From JASHVB01 sp049522565 (GTDB lineage Bacteria > Pseudomonadota > Alphaproteobacteria > Acetobacterales > Acetobacteraceae), in assembly GCA_049522565.1 (NCBI GenBank), contig JBEKNT010000005.1:1-48689 (forward strand): a stretch of DNA of 48,689 nucleotides. The letters run 5' to 3'. Below are positions 1 through 7,204 of the stretch, one piece after another. Position 1 is the stretch's first letter. Each line of letters begins with the position of its first letter. A program made the position numbers and the translations under genes. Below the pieces are notes generated by a model. The model was not told the origin of the DNA. It saw only the letters and a list, made by a program, of their open reading frames with translations, and did no database searches.

Positions 1-46
1 TCCGCGCGAAATTATAAATGTTACGCAATAGGTATTATTATTCCTG

Positions 47-90
47 ATCTGTGACTTAATCTGTGACTTAATCTGTGAAAATCTGTGTTA
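47..90. repeat. 12-bp tandem repeat, partly degenerate
   Basis: The unit ATCTGTGACTTA occurs perfectly at 47-58 and 59-70. It is followed by shortened copies at 71-80 and 81-90 that keep the ATCTGTG core. It lies in an AT-rich island directly before the 8-bp repeat. Confidence 0.85.
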
Positions 91-94
91 AACG

Positions 95-130
95 CTTGCT
101 TCCTTGCTTCCTTGCTTCCTTGCTTCCTTG
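95..130. repeat. 8-bp tandem repeat, 4.5 copies
   Basis: The unit CTTGCTTC is repeated head to tail from 95 to 126 with a half copy at 127-130. All copies are identical. Such a repeat can slip during replication. No gene start is visible next to it, so a phase-variation role is not supported. Confidence 0.9.
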
Positions 131-473
131 ACCCGCGTCCCCAGCATTGGACAGCGGGGTACTCGTCAGGCCACGCGGCGGCCCAAATGCGATCGACCGG
201 GATATCACCGGCTTGCTTTCCGGCCGCCTGGTTTAACGCTCATGGGCCTTCGCCCGCCATGACACGGAGGTTGCGATCCGCCGGCAACTGACTCGGTTGT
301 TCCCGGACGGTCCCTTCAATTAGCGCGCATGGGGCAGAGCCCTGAGCTTCCTGCCTTCACCCGCTTGCCCCCTGCCTGCGCGGCAAGCATCGGCTGTTCC
401 GCCGCCCGCTAGCGCCGCCAGATGCTCGAAGAGGGTTCTCGCATAATTCCGGATACCGCGGGGCAGGCCAAAA

Positions 474-2063
474 TCATTCCCACTCGATCGTCCCGGGCGG
501 CTTGCTGGTGATGTCGTAGGTCACCCGATTGATCCCACGCACCTCGTTGACGATGCGGCTGGCGACCCGGGTCAGGAAGCCGGCATCGAACGGATACACG
601 TCGGCGGTCATGCCGTCGGTGGATGTCACCGCGCGCAACGCACAGGCATTGTCGTAGGTGCGCATGTCGCCCATCACGCCGACGGTGCGCACCGGCAGCA
701 GCACGGCGAACGCCTGCCAGATCGCGTCGTACAGGCCCGCGGCGCGGATCTCCTCCAGGAAGATCGCATCCGCCTTGCGCAGCAGGGCGAGCTTGTCGCG
801 GGTGATCGCGCCAGGGATGCGGATCGCCAGGCCTGGCCCGGGGAATGGATGGCGGCCGACAATGCTCTCGGGGATGCCCAGCTCGCGCCCCAGCGCGCGC
901 ACCTCGTCCTTGAACAGCTCGCGCAGCGGCTCGATCAGCTTCAGGCGCATCCGTTCCGGCAAGCCACCGACATTGTGATGCGACTTGATCGTCACCGACG
1001 GTCCACCGGTGAAGCTGACGCTCTCGATCACGTCGGGATACAGCGTGCCCTGCGCCAGGTAATCGGCGCCGCCCAGCTTCGCCGCTTCCTCGTCGAACAC
1101 GTCGATGAACAGCCGGCCGATCGTCTTGCGCTTGGCTTCCGGATCGGTGACGCCGTCCAGCGCATCCAGGAACAGATCCGACGCGTCGCGATGCACCAGC
1201 CGGGTATTGAACCGATTACGGAACGTCTCCACCACCTGTTCCGCCTCGCCCTGCCGCAACAGGCCGTGATCGACGAAGATGCAGGTGAGCTGCGCCCCGA
1301 TCGCCTCATGGATCAGCACCGCGGCAACCGAGGAATCGACGCCGCCGGACAGGCCGCAGATCACCCTCCCCTGCCCCACCTGCGCGCGGATGCGGGCGAT
1401 CTCGGTGGCGCGAAAGCCGGCCATGGTCCAGGTGCCGGACAGGCCCAGCACGCCGTGGCTGAAATTGCGCAGCAGCGCCGCGCCGTGCGGCGTGTGCACC
1501 ACCTCGGGATGGAACTGCACGCCGTAATAGTGCCGCGTATCGTCGGCGATCGCCGCGAACGGCGCGCCCTCCGACACGCCGACCACGCGAAAGCCCGGCG
1601 GCAGCCTGGTCACCCGGTCGCCGTGGCTCATCCACACTTGCTCACGCGCACCCTGCTGCCAGACGTCACGGAACAACGCGCAGTCGCCGGTGACGTCGAC
1701 GAAGGCGCGACCGAACTCGCGATGGTCGGACGGCTGCACCTCCCCGCCAAGCTGCTGACACAGCAATTGCTCGCCGTAGCAGATGCCCAGGATCGGCACG
1801 CCCAGATCGAACACGGCGGCGGGGGCGAGCGGCGCGGCGGCCTCGTGCGTCGAAGCCGGCCCACCGGACAGGATGATGCCGCGCGGGCGCCAGGCCGCGA
1901 TGCGCGACGGGTCCGCGTTGAACGGCCAGATCTCGCAATACACGCCGGATTCGCGCAGCCGGCGGGCAATGAGCTGGGTGACCTGGCTGCCGAAGTCCAG
2001 GATCAGCACACGCTCGGCGGCGAGCTGCGGGCTCTCGGCGGGATCAGGCAGGATATCGGGCAT
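474..2063 (-). CDS. guaA: GMP synthase (glutamine-hydrolysing)
   Basis: Converts XMP, ATP and glutamine to GMP in cytosolic purine synthesis. The N-terminal class I glutamine amidotransferase domain has the nucleophile Cys95 in GICYGEQ and the His185/Glu187 pair in FHPEV. The ATP pyrophosphatase domain has the PP-loop SGGVDSS at about 239-245. The protein ends with the conserved KPPGTIEWE tail. At 529 residues it has normal family length. The frame is open for 38 further codons upstream, but those look like translated non-coding DNA, so the start at 2063 (MPDILPD) is chosen; no strong ribosome binding site decides between it and the ATG at 2081. An MFS gene is transcribed divergently, its start about 150 bp away. 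Confidence 0.96.
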   Translation of the reverse strand: MPDILPDPAESPQLAAERVLILDFGSQVTQLIARRLRESGVYCEIWPFNADPSRIAAWRPRGIILSGGPASTHEAAAPLAPAAVFDLGVPILGICYGEQLLCQQLGGEVQPSDHREFGRAFVDVTGDCALFRDVWQQGAREQVWMSHGDRVTRLPPGFRVVGVSEGAPFAAIADDTRHYYGVQFHPEVVHTPHGAALLRNFSHGVLGLSGTWTMAGFRATEIARIRAQVGQGRVICGLSGGVDSSVAAVLIHEAIGAQLTCIFVDHGLLRQGEAEQVVETFRNRFNTRLVHRDASDLFLDALDGVTDPEAKRKTIGRLFIDVFDEEAAKLGGADYLAQGTLYPDVIESVSFTGGPSVTIKSHHNVGGLPERMRLKLIEPLRELFKDEVRALGRELGIPESIVGRHPFPGPGLAIRIPGAITRDKLALLRKADAIFLEEIRAAGLYDAIWQAFAVLLPVRTVGVMGDMRTYDNACALRAVTSTDGMTADVYPFDAGFLTRVASRIVNEVRGINRVTYDITSKPPGTIEWE

Positions 2064-2216
2064 GGTTTCCGGGCCGTGCATGATCCCGCGGCTTGGACCA
2101 CGCCCGGAGGGCGATGGCAAGGGCGACGACACAATGACGGGGAAAGCCTGTCTCGCCTCCGGCCGCGCCCCATGCAAACCTTCCTGTCAAGCAATATTCG
2201 GGGAAGGAACCGCCGC

Positions 2217-3602
2217 GTGGACGCCACACCGAGCTCGACCATCGCTGCCCGCATCGATCGCCTGCCGGCGACGCGCTACACGCGCCGCCTGGTCATCCTG
2301 CTGTCGATGGGCGCGTTCTTCGAGGTCTATGACAACGCCCTGACCGCCTATATCGCCCCCGGCCTGTTCAAGGCGCACATCCTTACGCCGACGACGCAAG
2401 GGTTCTTCGACATCAACGGCTATGCCAGCCTGGTGGCATCGACCTTCCTGGGGATGTTCATCGGCACTCTGGTGTTCAGTTGGCTGTCGGACCTGTTCGG
2501 CCGGCGCACCATCTTCACCTTCGCACTGTTGTGGTACTCGATCGCCACGCTGATCATGGCCTGCCAGTCCACGCCGCTGGGCCTGGACTTCTGGCGATTG
2601 CTCGCCGGCCTGGGCATCGGCGTCGAGTTCGTCACCATCGACACCTACCTGTCGGAGCTGGTGCCCAAGGAACGCCGCGGCCGGGCCTTCGCGTTCAGCC
2701 AGTTCATCCATTTCCTGTCCTATCCGGTCGTGGCATTCCTCGCCTGGGTTTTCGTGCCGACCACGGTGTTCGGTTACGACGGCTGGCGGGTCGTCGCGAT
2801 GATCGGTGGCGCCGGCGCCATCATGGTGTGGTGGCTGCGCCTCGGCCTGCCCGAGTCGCCGCGCTGGCTGGCCCAGCATGGCGATGCCGCGGCAGCGGAG
2901 CGCATCACCGCGATGATGGAGGCGCGCGTCCAGGCGGAAACCGGCCGCGCCTTGCCGCCGCCGCAAGTGCTGGCCGGCGAGGTGGAACAGATGACCGGAT
3001 CGTTCGCGGAGATCTGGCGCGCGCCGTACCTGCCGCGGACGATCATGATGATCGTGTTCAACCTGCTGCAATCGATCGGCTATTACGGCTTCGCCAGTTG
3101 GGTGCCGACGCTGCTGATTTCGCAGGGCATCACTGTGACCAAGTCGCTTGAGTACACCTTCGTCATCGCGATGACGGCGCCGATCGGGCCGCTGTTCGCC
3201 ACACGCGCCGCCGACGGGATCGACCGGAAGTGGCAGGTCACGCTTTCCGCGGTGGGCATCGCCGCGTTCGGCCTGCTGTTCTCGCAGCAGACCGCCGCCA
3301 TCGGCATCATGGCGTGCGGCGCGCTGATCCAGATCTGCAACACCTGCCTGTCGTTCTCATTCCATGCCTACCAGGCGGAGCTGTTCCCGACGCGCATCCG
3401 TGCCCGCGCCGTAGGGTTCGTGTATTCCTGGAGCAGGTTCAGCACGATTTTTGTCGGGTTCATGATTGCGTTCTGCTTGCGGAATTATGGCACGACGGGC
3501 GTGTTCCTGTTCATCGCCGGCGCGATGCTGATCGTCGCCTCGATGATCGCCGTGATGGGACCGCGCACGGCACGCCTGCGGTTGGAGGCGATTTCGCGAT
3601 AG
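2217..3602 (+). CDS. MFS transporter, sugar/metabolite:H+ symporter type
   Basis: A 12-TM major facilitator protein of 461 residues. The first helix carries an acidic pair (EVYDNAL), and loop 2-3 has the MFS signature as SDLFGRR. The loop after helix 4 has SELVPKERRGRA and the segment after helix 6 has PESPRWL, a pattern typical of the sugar porter/NiaP-like metabolite group. The GTG start at 2217 is preceded eight bases upstream by GGAAGGA, better than the in-frame ATG at 2172. The frame is open much further upstream (to 849), but that part is antisense to guaA and is not protein-like. The substrate cannot be told. Confidence 0.85.
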   Translation: MDATPSSTIAARIDRLPATRYTRRLVILLSMGAFFEVYDNALTAYIAPGLFKAHILTPTTQGFFDINGYASLVASTFLGMFIGTLVFSWLSDLFGRRTIFTFALLWYSIATLIMACQSTPLGLDFWRLLAGLGIGVEFVTIDTYLSELVPKERRGRAFAFSQFIHFLSYPVVAFLAWVFVPTTVFGYDGWRVVAMIGGAGAIMVWWLRLGLPESPRWLAQHGDAAAAERITAMMEARVQAETGRALPPPQVLAGEVEQMTGSFAEIWRAPYLPRTIMMIVFNLLQSIGYYGFASWVPTLLISQGITVTKSLEYTFVIAMTAPIGPLFATRAADGIDRKWQVTLSAVGIAAFGLLFSQQTAAIGIMACGALIQICNTCLSFSFHAYQAELFPTRIRARAVGFVYSWSRFSTIFVGFMIAFCLRNYGTTGVFLFIAGAMLIVASMIAVMGPRTARLRLEAISR

Positions 3603-3618
3603 CCGGTGTCCCGCCCCC

Positions 3619-3750
3619 CGTTGTCCCCCCCCCGTTGTCATTGCGAGGCGCGCAGCGACGAAGCAATCCCCCGCGTGACGAGCGGGCGGCTCCCCAGGCA
3701 GGGGATCGCTTCGTCGCTACGCGCCTCGCAATGACAAGGGGGGGGACAAC
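3619..3750. repeat. palindromic intergenic element, family A copy 1
   Basis: A near-perfect inverted repeat. The arm TGTCATTGCGAGG... at 3637-3671 is matched by its complement ending ...CCTCGCAATGACA at about 3701-3735, with two mismatches over about 35 bases. GTTGTCCCCC/GGGGGACAAC extensions lie outside the arms. The core reads TGACGAGCGGGCGGCTCCCC. A degenerate copy with the same core lies at 15140-15238. This is a REP-like element of a kind found between genes in alphaproteobacteria. Confidence 0.85.
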
Positions 3751-3800
3751 GGGGGCGACACTTGAGGCTCGCGTGCGGTCCGCGCACACTCGCGATCGCC

Positions 3801-4247
3801 ATGTCAGACCTGCGCCAAGGACCGTATTGCCTGCGTCCGCCGGCCTCCCCGGACGACTGGGAGGTGTATCATCGCATCCGCCGGGACGTACTGCTCGAGG
3901 CGCACAAATACGCCCTGGAGCACCCGGACGACCATGCGCCCGGCCATTATGCGCTGCTGCTGTGCCTGGACGACCAGCCGATCGGCTCCATTCGCATCGA
4001 CATCACCGAAACCGGTGAGGCCGGCCTGCGCCTGGTGGCGATCCACCCCGCATCGCAACGCCGGGGCTGCGGTCGCGTTCTGCTGCAACTCGCCGAGGAC
4101 TTCGCCCGCGAGCGCGGCTGCTCCAGGGCCGTGCTGTACGCCACGCCGGATGCCGTGGGCTTTTACACCAAGGCAGGCTATGCCGAGGAAGATTGGGACG
4201 ACGTGTATATCAGCGGCATCGTGCAGATGGCCAAGCCGCTGTGTTAG
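3801..4247 (+). CDS. GNAT family N-acetyltransferase
   Basis: A small (148-residue) acetyl-CoA-dependent acyltransferase. The acetyl-CoA binding motif A is clear as LVAIHPASQRRGCGRVLL (Q/R-x-x-G-x-G/A), followed by the amphipathic helix and the terminal strand of the fold (AVGFYTKAGY). The ATG at 3801 (MSDLRQGP) is chosen over the TTG at 3762, because the 13 extra residues do not look like part of the fold. It lies 34 bp upstream of a crotonase-family gene and is probably cotranscribed with it. The substrate is unknown; such stand-alone proteins acetylate amines, small metabolites or proteins. Confidence 0.88.
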   Translation: MSDLRQGPYCLRPPASPDDWEVYHRIRRDVLLEAHKYALEHPDDHAPGHYALLLCLDDQPIGSIRIDITETGEAGLRLVAIHPASQRRGCGRVLLQLAEDFARERGCSRAVLYATPDAVGFYTKAGYAEEDWDDVYISGIVQMAKPLC

Positions 4248-4281
4248 CCTCGCCCCGGCAACGGCAGGGAGGGAAAGCGCG

Positions 4282-5019
4282 ATGAGCGTCGTCACGGTAG
4301 AACAACACGGTCCGATTTCGATCATCCGCATCAACCGACCGGAAAAGCTGAACGCGATCAGCGCGGCCGTGGCCGTGGAGCTGCAACGCGCGTTCCAGGC
4401 GTTCGACGCGGCACCGGAACAACGCGTCGCCATCCTGTCCGCGGCCGGCGACCGTGCCTTCACCGCCGGCGCCGATGTCAGCGACCTGCCGGAACTCTGG
4501 CGCGCCATTCCCGGCGTCGGCTTCCAGACCGACAAGCCGATCATCGCCGCAACCTCCGGCTGGTGCGTCGGCGGCGGCATCGTGCTGGTGATGATGTGCG
4601 ACCTGATGGTCTCGACCGAAAGCACGGTCTTCTACTATCCCGAGGCGAAGCTCGGCGTCACCGGCGGCATGATCAGCTCGCTGGTATCGCGCATGCCGCA
4701 CAAGCTGGCGATGGAAATGATGCTGTTGTGCAGCAAGGTTTCCGCGCAGCGTGCCTACGACGTGGGCTTCGTCAACCGCGTGGTGCCGAACGGCACGCAC
4801 GAGGCAGAGGCGCTGGCGATGGCGGAACAGATGCTCGACTCCGCGCCGCTGGTGATGGGCACGCTGAAGCGGCTGGCGTCCGAGGTGCTGCCGGTCGGAC
4901 CGGTCGAGCGCATGGTCGCGGTCAGCCAGACCCTGGCGCGGGTGCGCGCGAGCGAGGACCTGCAAGAGGGCATCCGCGCGCACAAGGAGCGCCGCAAGCC
5001 GGTATTCCGCGGGCGGTGA
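4282..5019 (+). CDS. enoyl-CoA hydratase/isomerase family protein
   Basis: A crotonase-fold protein of 245 residues with a good ribosome binding site (AGGGAGGG) before ATG 4282. Oxyanion-hole elements are visible as TAGAD (about 61-65) and GGG (97-99). Of the two catalytic glutamates of enoyl-CoA hydratase, the one in the PE motif is present (Glu121 in YYPEAKLG), but the one two residues after the GGG is Val101. Loss of that glutamate is known in enoyl-CoA isomerases and other crotonases, so hydration is not the safest guess. It sits downstream of a GNAT gene in the same orientation. The CoA substrate is unknown. Confidence 0.9.
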   Translation: MSVVTVEQHGPISIIRINRPEKLNAISAAVAVELQRAFQAFDAAPEQRVAILSAAGDRAFTAGADVSDLPELWRAIPGVGFQTDKPIIAATSGWCVGGGIVLVMMCDLMVSTESTVFYYPEAKLGVTGGMISSLVSRMPHKLAMEMMLLCSKVSAQRAYDVGFVNRVVPNGTHEAEALAMAEQMLDSAPLVMGTLKRLASEVLPVGPVERMVAVSQTLARVRASEDLQEGIRAHKERRKPVFRGR

Positions 5020-5027
5020 TGGCCACC

Positions 5028-5113
5028 CCTCGTCATGGTCGCGCTCGACCCGGCCATCTATGCAGCGGCGGTGCCACGATAGATAGCCGGATCAAGCCCG
5101 GCCATGACGGGCG
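5028..5113. repeat. palindromic intergenic element, family B copy 1
   Basis: An inverted repeat with arms CTCGTCATGGTCG...GACCCGGCCATC and GCCGGATCAAGCCCGGCCATGACGG flanking a centre at about 5058-5088. Related copies lie at 25121-25194 and 36734-36813. This copy fills the gap between the convergent crotonase and NodB-family genes. Confidence 0.85.
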
Positions 5114-5125
5114 GGGCCGCAAGTT

Positions 5126-6064
5126 TCAACTCAAACTGCCGGGATAATCCTGCCAGATGCTCGGCTCCAGACGCAGATGCGTCTGTTCCGGGTAGGTTTC
5201 GCGCCAATACCGCGCGCATGCTGCGCCGGTCGGGTTCCACAGTCCCGGCAGGCTGCGCATATAGCCAAGGAAATCGTCCAGCATCTGCACCCGATTGCAC
5301 CAGCCGATGCCTTGCGGATGCAGCGTCATATGGAACAGCCGTCCTCGCCGGTATTGCGCATCGAACTCGGCCTTCCAGTTGCGGAACAGCATGTCCGCGT
5401 TCTCCAGACCAGTGCCCTTGCGCGGGAAGAGGAGAAAAAACTGATCGTCGAAATGATAGTAGTACGGCAGGGTCAGCAGCGCGCGGCGTGCTGCGAAATC
5501 GCTGACCCAGTAATGCGGGATGTCGTCGGCCAGGCCGTTGCCGAAATATTCGTAGCCGGCCTCGAGCAGCAGATCGATGGTATGCGGGCTGATCGTGCCG
5601 CCGGCAAACGGATCCTCCTGCCGCGGCAGGGAGAACCAGCCCGCCGGACGCTGCCCCGTCGCCTCGGTGACGATCTGCGTGGTCAGTGCGAGACGCTCGC
5701 GTTCGTCCTGGCGCGACAAGGCGCCGACATCCTCGTGCCGCAATCCCTCCGCGGCGATTTCGTGGCCCTCGTTGGTCAGCACGCGCAGTTGGTCCGCGAG
5801 AATCCGCGCCATCACCGCCGGCACCGCGAACGTCGCGTGCAACGCATGCCGGCGCAGCACGGCGAGAAGCTGCGCCAATCCGTCATGCCGGGCGAATTCC
5901 GCCGCCGGGCTCGCCAGGTCGGCCGCGGTGATGCCGGCCGGTCCCGCCGCGACACTCAAATCGACGGTGATCGAGACGCAGCACCGCTGGCCGTCCGGCC
6001 AGCGCAGATCGCGATCCGCCAGGCCGATCTCGTCGGAGATGGTGTAGCCGTCCTTCCAGGGCAT
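5126..6064 (-). CDS. NodB-fold polysaccharide deacetylase family protein (PuuE-like), metal site altered
   Basis: A 312-residue protein of the polysaccharide deacetylase superfamily. Its layout matches the cyclic amide/allantoinase-like (PuuE) branch: motif 1 SITVDLS (Asp35), the HATF strand, GHEIAAEGLRHED, and a late HPQGIGWCNR-x-LP-x-LW segment. The usual first metal-binding histidine of the HxxxH motif is replaced by Glu106, while His110 remains. PuuE-type allantoinases are reported to work without metal, so an amidohydrolase role is possible. It is the last gene of a minus-strand run, 13 bp after its paralogue. True substrate unknown; carbohydrate deacetylation is less likely. Confidence 0.82.
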   Translation of the reverse strand: MPWKDGYTISDEIGLADRDLRWPDGQRCCVSITVDLSVAAGPAGITAADLASPAAEFARHDGLAQLLAVLRRHALHATFAVPAVMARILADQLRVLTNEGHEIAAEGLRHEDVGALSRQDERERLALTTQIVTEATGQRPAGWFSLPRQEDPFAGGTISPHTIDLLLEAGYEYFGNGLADDIPHYWVSDFAARRALLTLPYYYHFDDQFFLLFPRKGTGLENADMLFRNWKAEFDAQYRRGRLFHMTLHPQGIGWCNRVQMLDDFLGYMRSLPGLWNPTGAACARYWRETYPEQTHLRLEPSIWQDYPGSLS

Positions 6065-6077
6065 TGTGCGGGCTCCT

Positions 6078-6950
6078 TCAGCCGTGCCGCGGCGGGCAGG
6101 TGGCGAGGCAATGGCGCGCCACCTCCTCGCACGTCGCGAACCACACGCCAGGCAGCGTCTTCATCTTTGCGATCAACCGGTCCAGCATGGCGATGCGCAA
6201 CGCGCGGCCGGAAACGAACGGGTGCATCACCACGTTCAGGTATCCGCCCGCGCGATATTGCTGCCGGAACGCCGCCCACCACATGTCGAACACCCGCTCC
6301 GGATCGGTGATGCGTTGCGCGGCGTTGCCGCTGCCCAGCCAGGCGAAGCTGAAGAACATCGCGTCGTCGATCGCGTAGTGGAACGGCAGGTTGAGCAAGG
6401 TCGTGTCCGCTGTTGCGTCGTCGGTGACGTAGTAGGGAAGCTGCGCGGCGGAGCCGTCCGAGGTATACAGAAACCCTTCGCGTTGCAGCAGCGCGCGCGT
6501 GTGGTCGCTGCGGGTGCCGACCGGCCGCCGCCCGGCGATCTTCTGCAACGCCGCCGCCGTCTTCAACAGATGGTCGTGCTCCAGCGCCGCGTCCCGCGGC
6601 ACGCGATGTTCCCACATATGGTCGGCGATCTCGTGCCCGCCGCGCGCCGCCGCGCGCATCGCCTGCGGATACAGCTCGCAGATGCGGCCGGGGGTGAATA
6701 TCGTGGCCTTCACGTTATGCGATTCGAACAGCTCCAGCAGCCGCCAGATGCCGACACGGCCGCCGAATTCGCCTTTCGCGAGCTGCATCGGCGGCTCGTT
6801 CATCAAGCGGCGCAGCAGCATTGCATCGAAATCGACGGTGAGGTTCACCGCGATGCGCGCGCCTCCGGGCCAGGCGATGCTGCTGATGAATTGGTGGCGC
6901 GCGTCGTAGGCCTGCGCCACCCGGGTCAGTTCGGCGAGTTCGTTGGTCAT
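6078..6950 (-). CDS. NodB-fold polysaccharide deacetylase family protein (PuuE-like)
   Basis: A 290-residue paralogue of the next gene. Motif 1 reads TVDFD (Asp40, Asp42) and the metal-binding pair is intact as HMWEH (His111, His115). The C-terminal part has HPFVSGR and PGVWFATCEEVARH, typical of the PuuE/cyclic amide hydrolase-like group. The ATG at 6950 is preceded by GAGAGGTG, which lies inside a perfect 11-bp hairpin (6955-6991). The frame is open for another 72 codons upstream, but those are antisense to and overlap the proline-rich ORF region and are rejected. It probably works with the gene 13 bp downstream, one member having a full and the other a broken metal site. Confidence 0.85.
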   Translation of the reverse strand: MTNELAELTRVAQAYDARHQFISSIAWPGGARIAVNLTVDFDAMLLRRLMNEPPMQLAKGEFGGRVGIWRLLELFESHNVKATIFTPGRICELYPQAMRAAARGGHEIADHMWEHRVPRDAALEHDHLLKTAAALQKIAGRRPVGTRSDHTRALLQREGFLYTSDGSAAQLPYYVTDDATADTTLLNLPFHYAIDDAMFFSFAWLGSGNAAQRITDPERVFDMWWAAFRQQYRAGGYLNVVMHPFVSGRALRIAMLDRLIAKMKTLPGVWFATCEEVARHCLATCPPRHG

Positions 6951-6954
6951 GGCC

Positions 6955-6991
6955 GTACACCTCTCTCGCGCAGTGCTCGGGAGAGGTGTAC
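6955..6991 (-). promoter_or_regulatory. hairpin covering the ribosome binding site of the 6078-6950 gene
   Basis: Arms GTACACCTCTC (6955-6965) and GAGAGGTGTAC (6981-6991) are perfect complements with a 15-base loop. In the minus-strand transcript the second arm contains the GAGAGGTG ribosome binding site five bases before the ATG at 6950. Folding would therefore hide it. It could be a translational switch or a remnant of a palindromic repeat. Confidence 0.6.
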
Positions 6992-7015
6992 GGTGTCGCG
7001 CTGCCTCTCGCAATG

Positions 7016-7153
7016 CTACAGCGGTGTCGGCATCGGTGGCGCGCCCGGCGGCATCGGCATCGGATCGGGGCGCGGCGGCAATTCGATCGGCGGCGGTGGC
7101 GCCGGGTTGGGATCCGGACCGGGACCGGGCGGCAAATCGGGCGGCCGTGCCAT
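7016..7153 (-). CDS. proline-rich 45-residue microprotein
   Basis: The ORF encodes 45 residues, about half of them proline (MARPPDLPPGPGPDPN...PMPTPL). It starts with an ATG at 7153 preceded by a strong ribosome binding site (GGAGAAG, five bases upstream). It sits 51 bp after the MBL-fold gene and 65 bp before the NodB-family gene, all on the same strand. It has no signal peptide or membrane segment and would be extended or polyproline-II. No known family is recognised. The clear Shine-Dalgarno sequence and operon position are the case for it being real; low complexity in GC-rich DNA is the case against. Confidence 0.55.
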   Translation of the reverse strand: MARPPDLPPGPGPDPNPAPPPPIELPPRPDPMPMPPGAPPMPTPL

Positions 7154-7204
7154 GTGTCTTCTCCATTGCGTGTCAGCCGGAACGCCCATCGTTCCGTTGC
7201 GTTG

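Larger units (their letters stand above)
1..473. other. non-coding stretch at window start
   Basis: No convincing gene is seen. The first 95 bases or so are much richer in A and T than the rest of the window and hold two adjacent short tandem repeats (separate entries). The remainder is GC-rich and lies downstream of guaA. A 68-codon open frame at 85-291 runs through the 8-bp repeat and has no family resemblance or ribosome binding site, so it is not called. Confidence 0.6.

Noticed and set aside
85..291. A 68-codon ORF at the window start
   Set aside because: Its first third is the translation of the 8-bp tandem repeat, it lacks a ribosome binding site, and nothing similar is known to me.
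849..2216. Long open frame continuing upstream of the MFS transporter, antisense to guaA
   Set aside because: It is in phase with the MFS gene but encodes no recognisable domain, is rich in Arg, His and Ala as expected for the complement of a GC-rich gene, and lies opposite a certain gene. The MFS start at 2217 has its own ribosome binding site.
3619..3750. Reading the family A palindrome as a simple rho-independent terminator
   Set aside because: It is far longer than a terminator, has mismatched arms with a conserved centre and no T-run directly after the stem, and a related copy exists elsewhere in the window.
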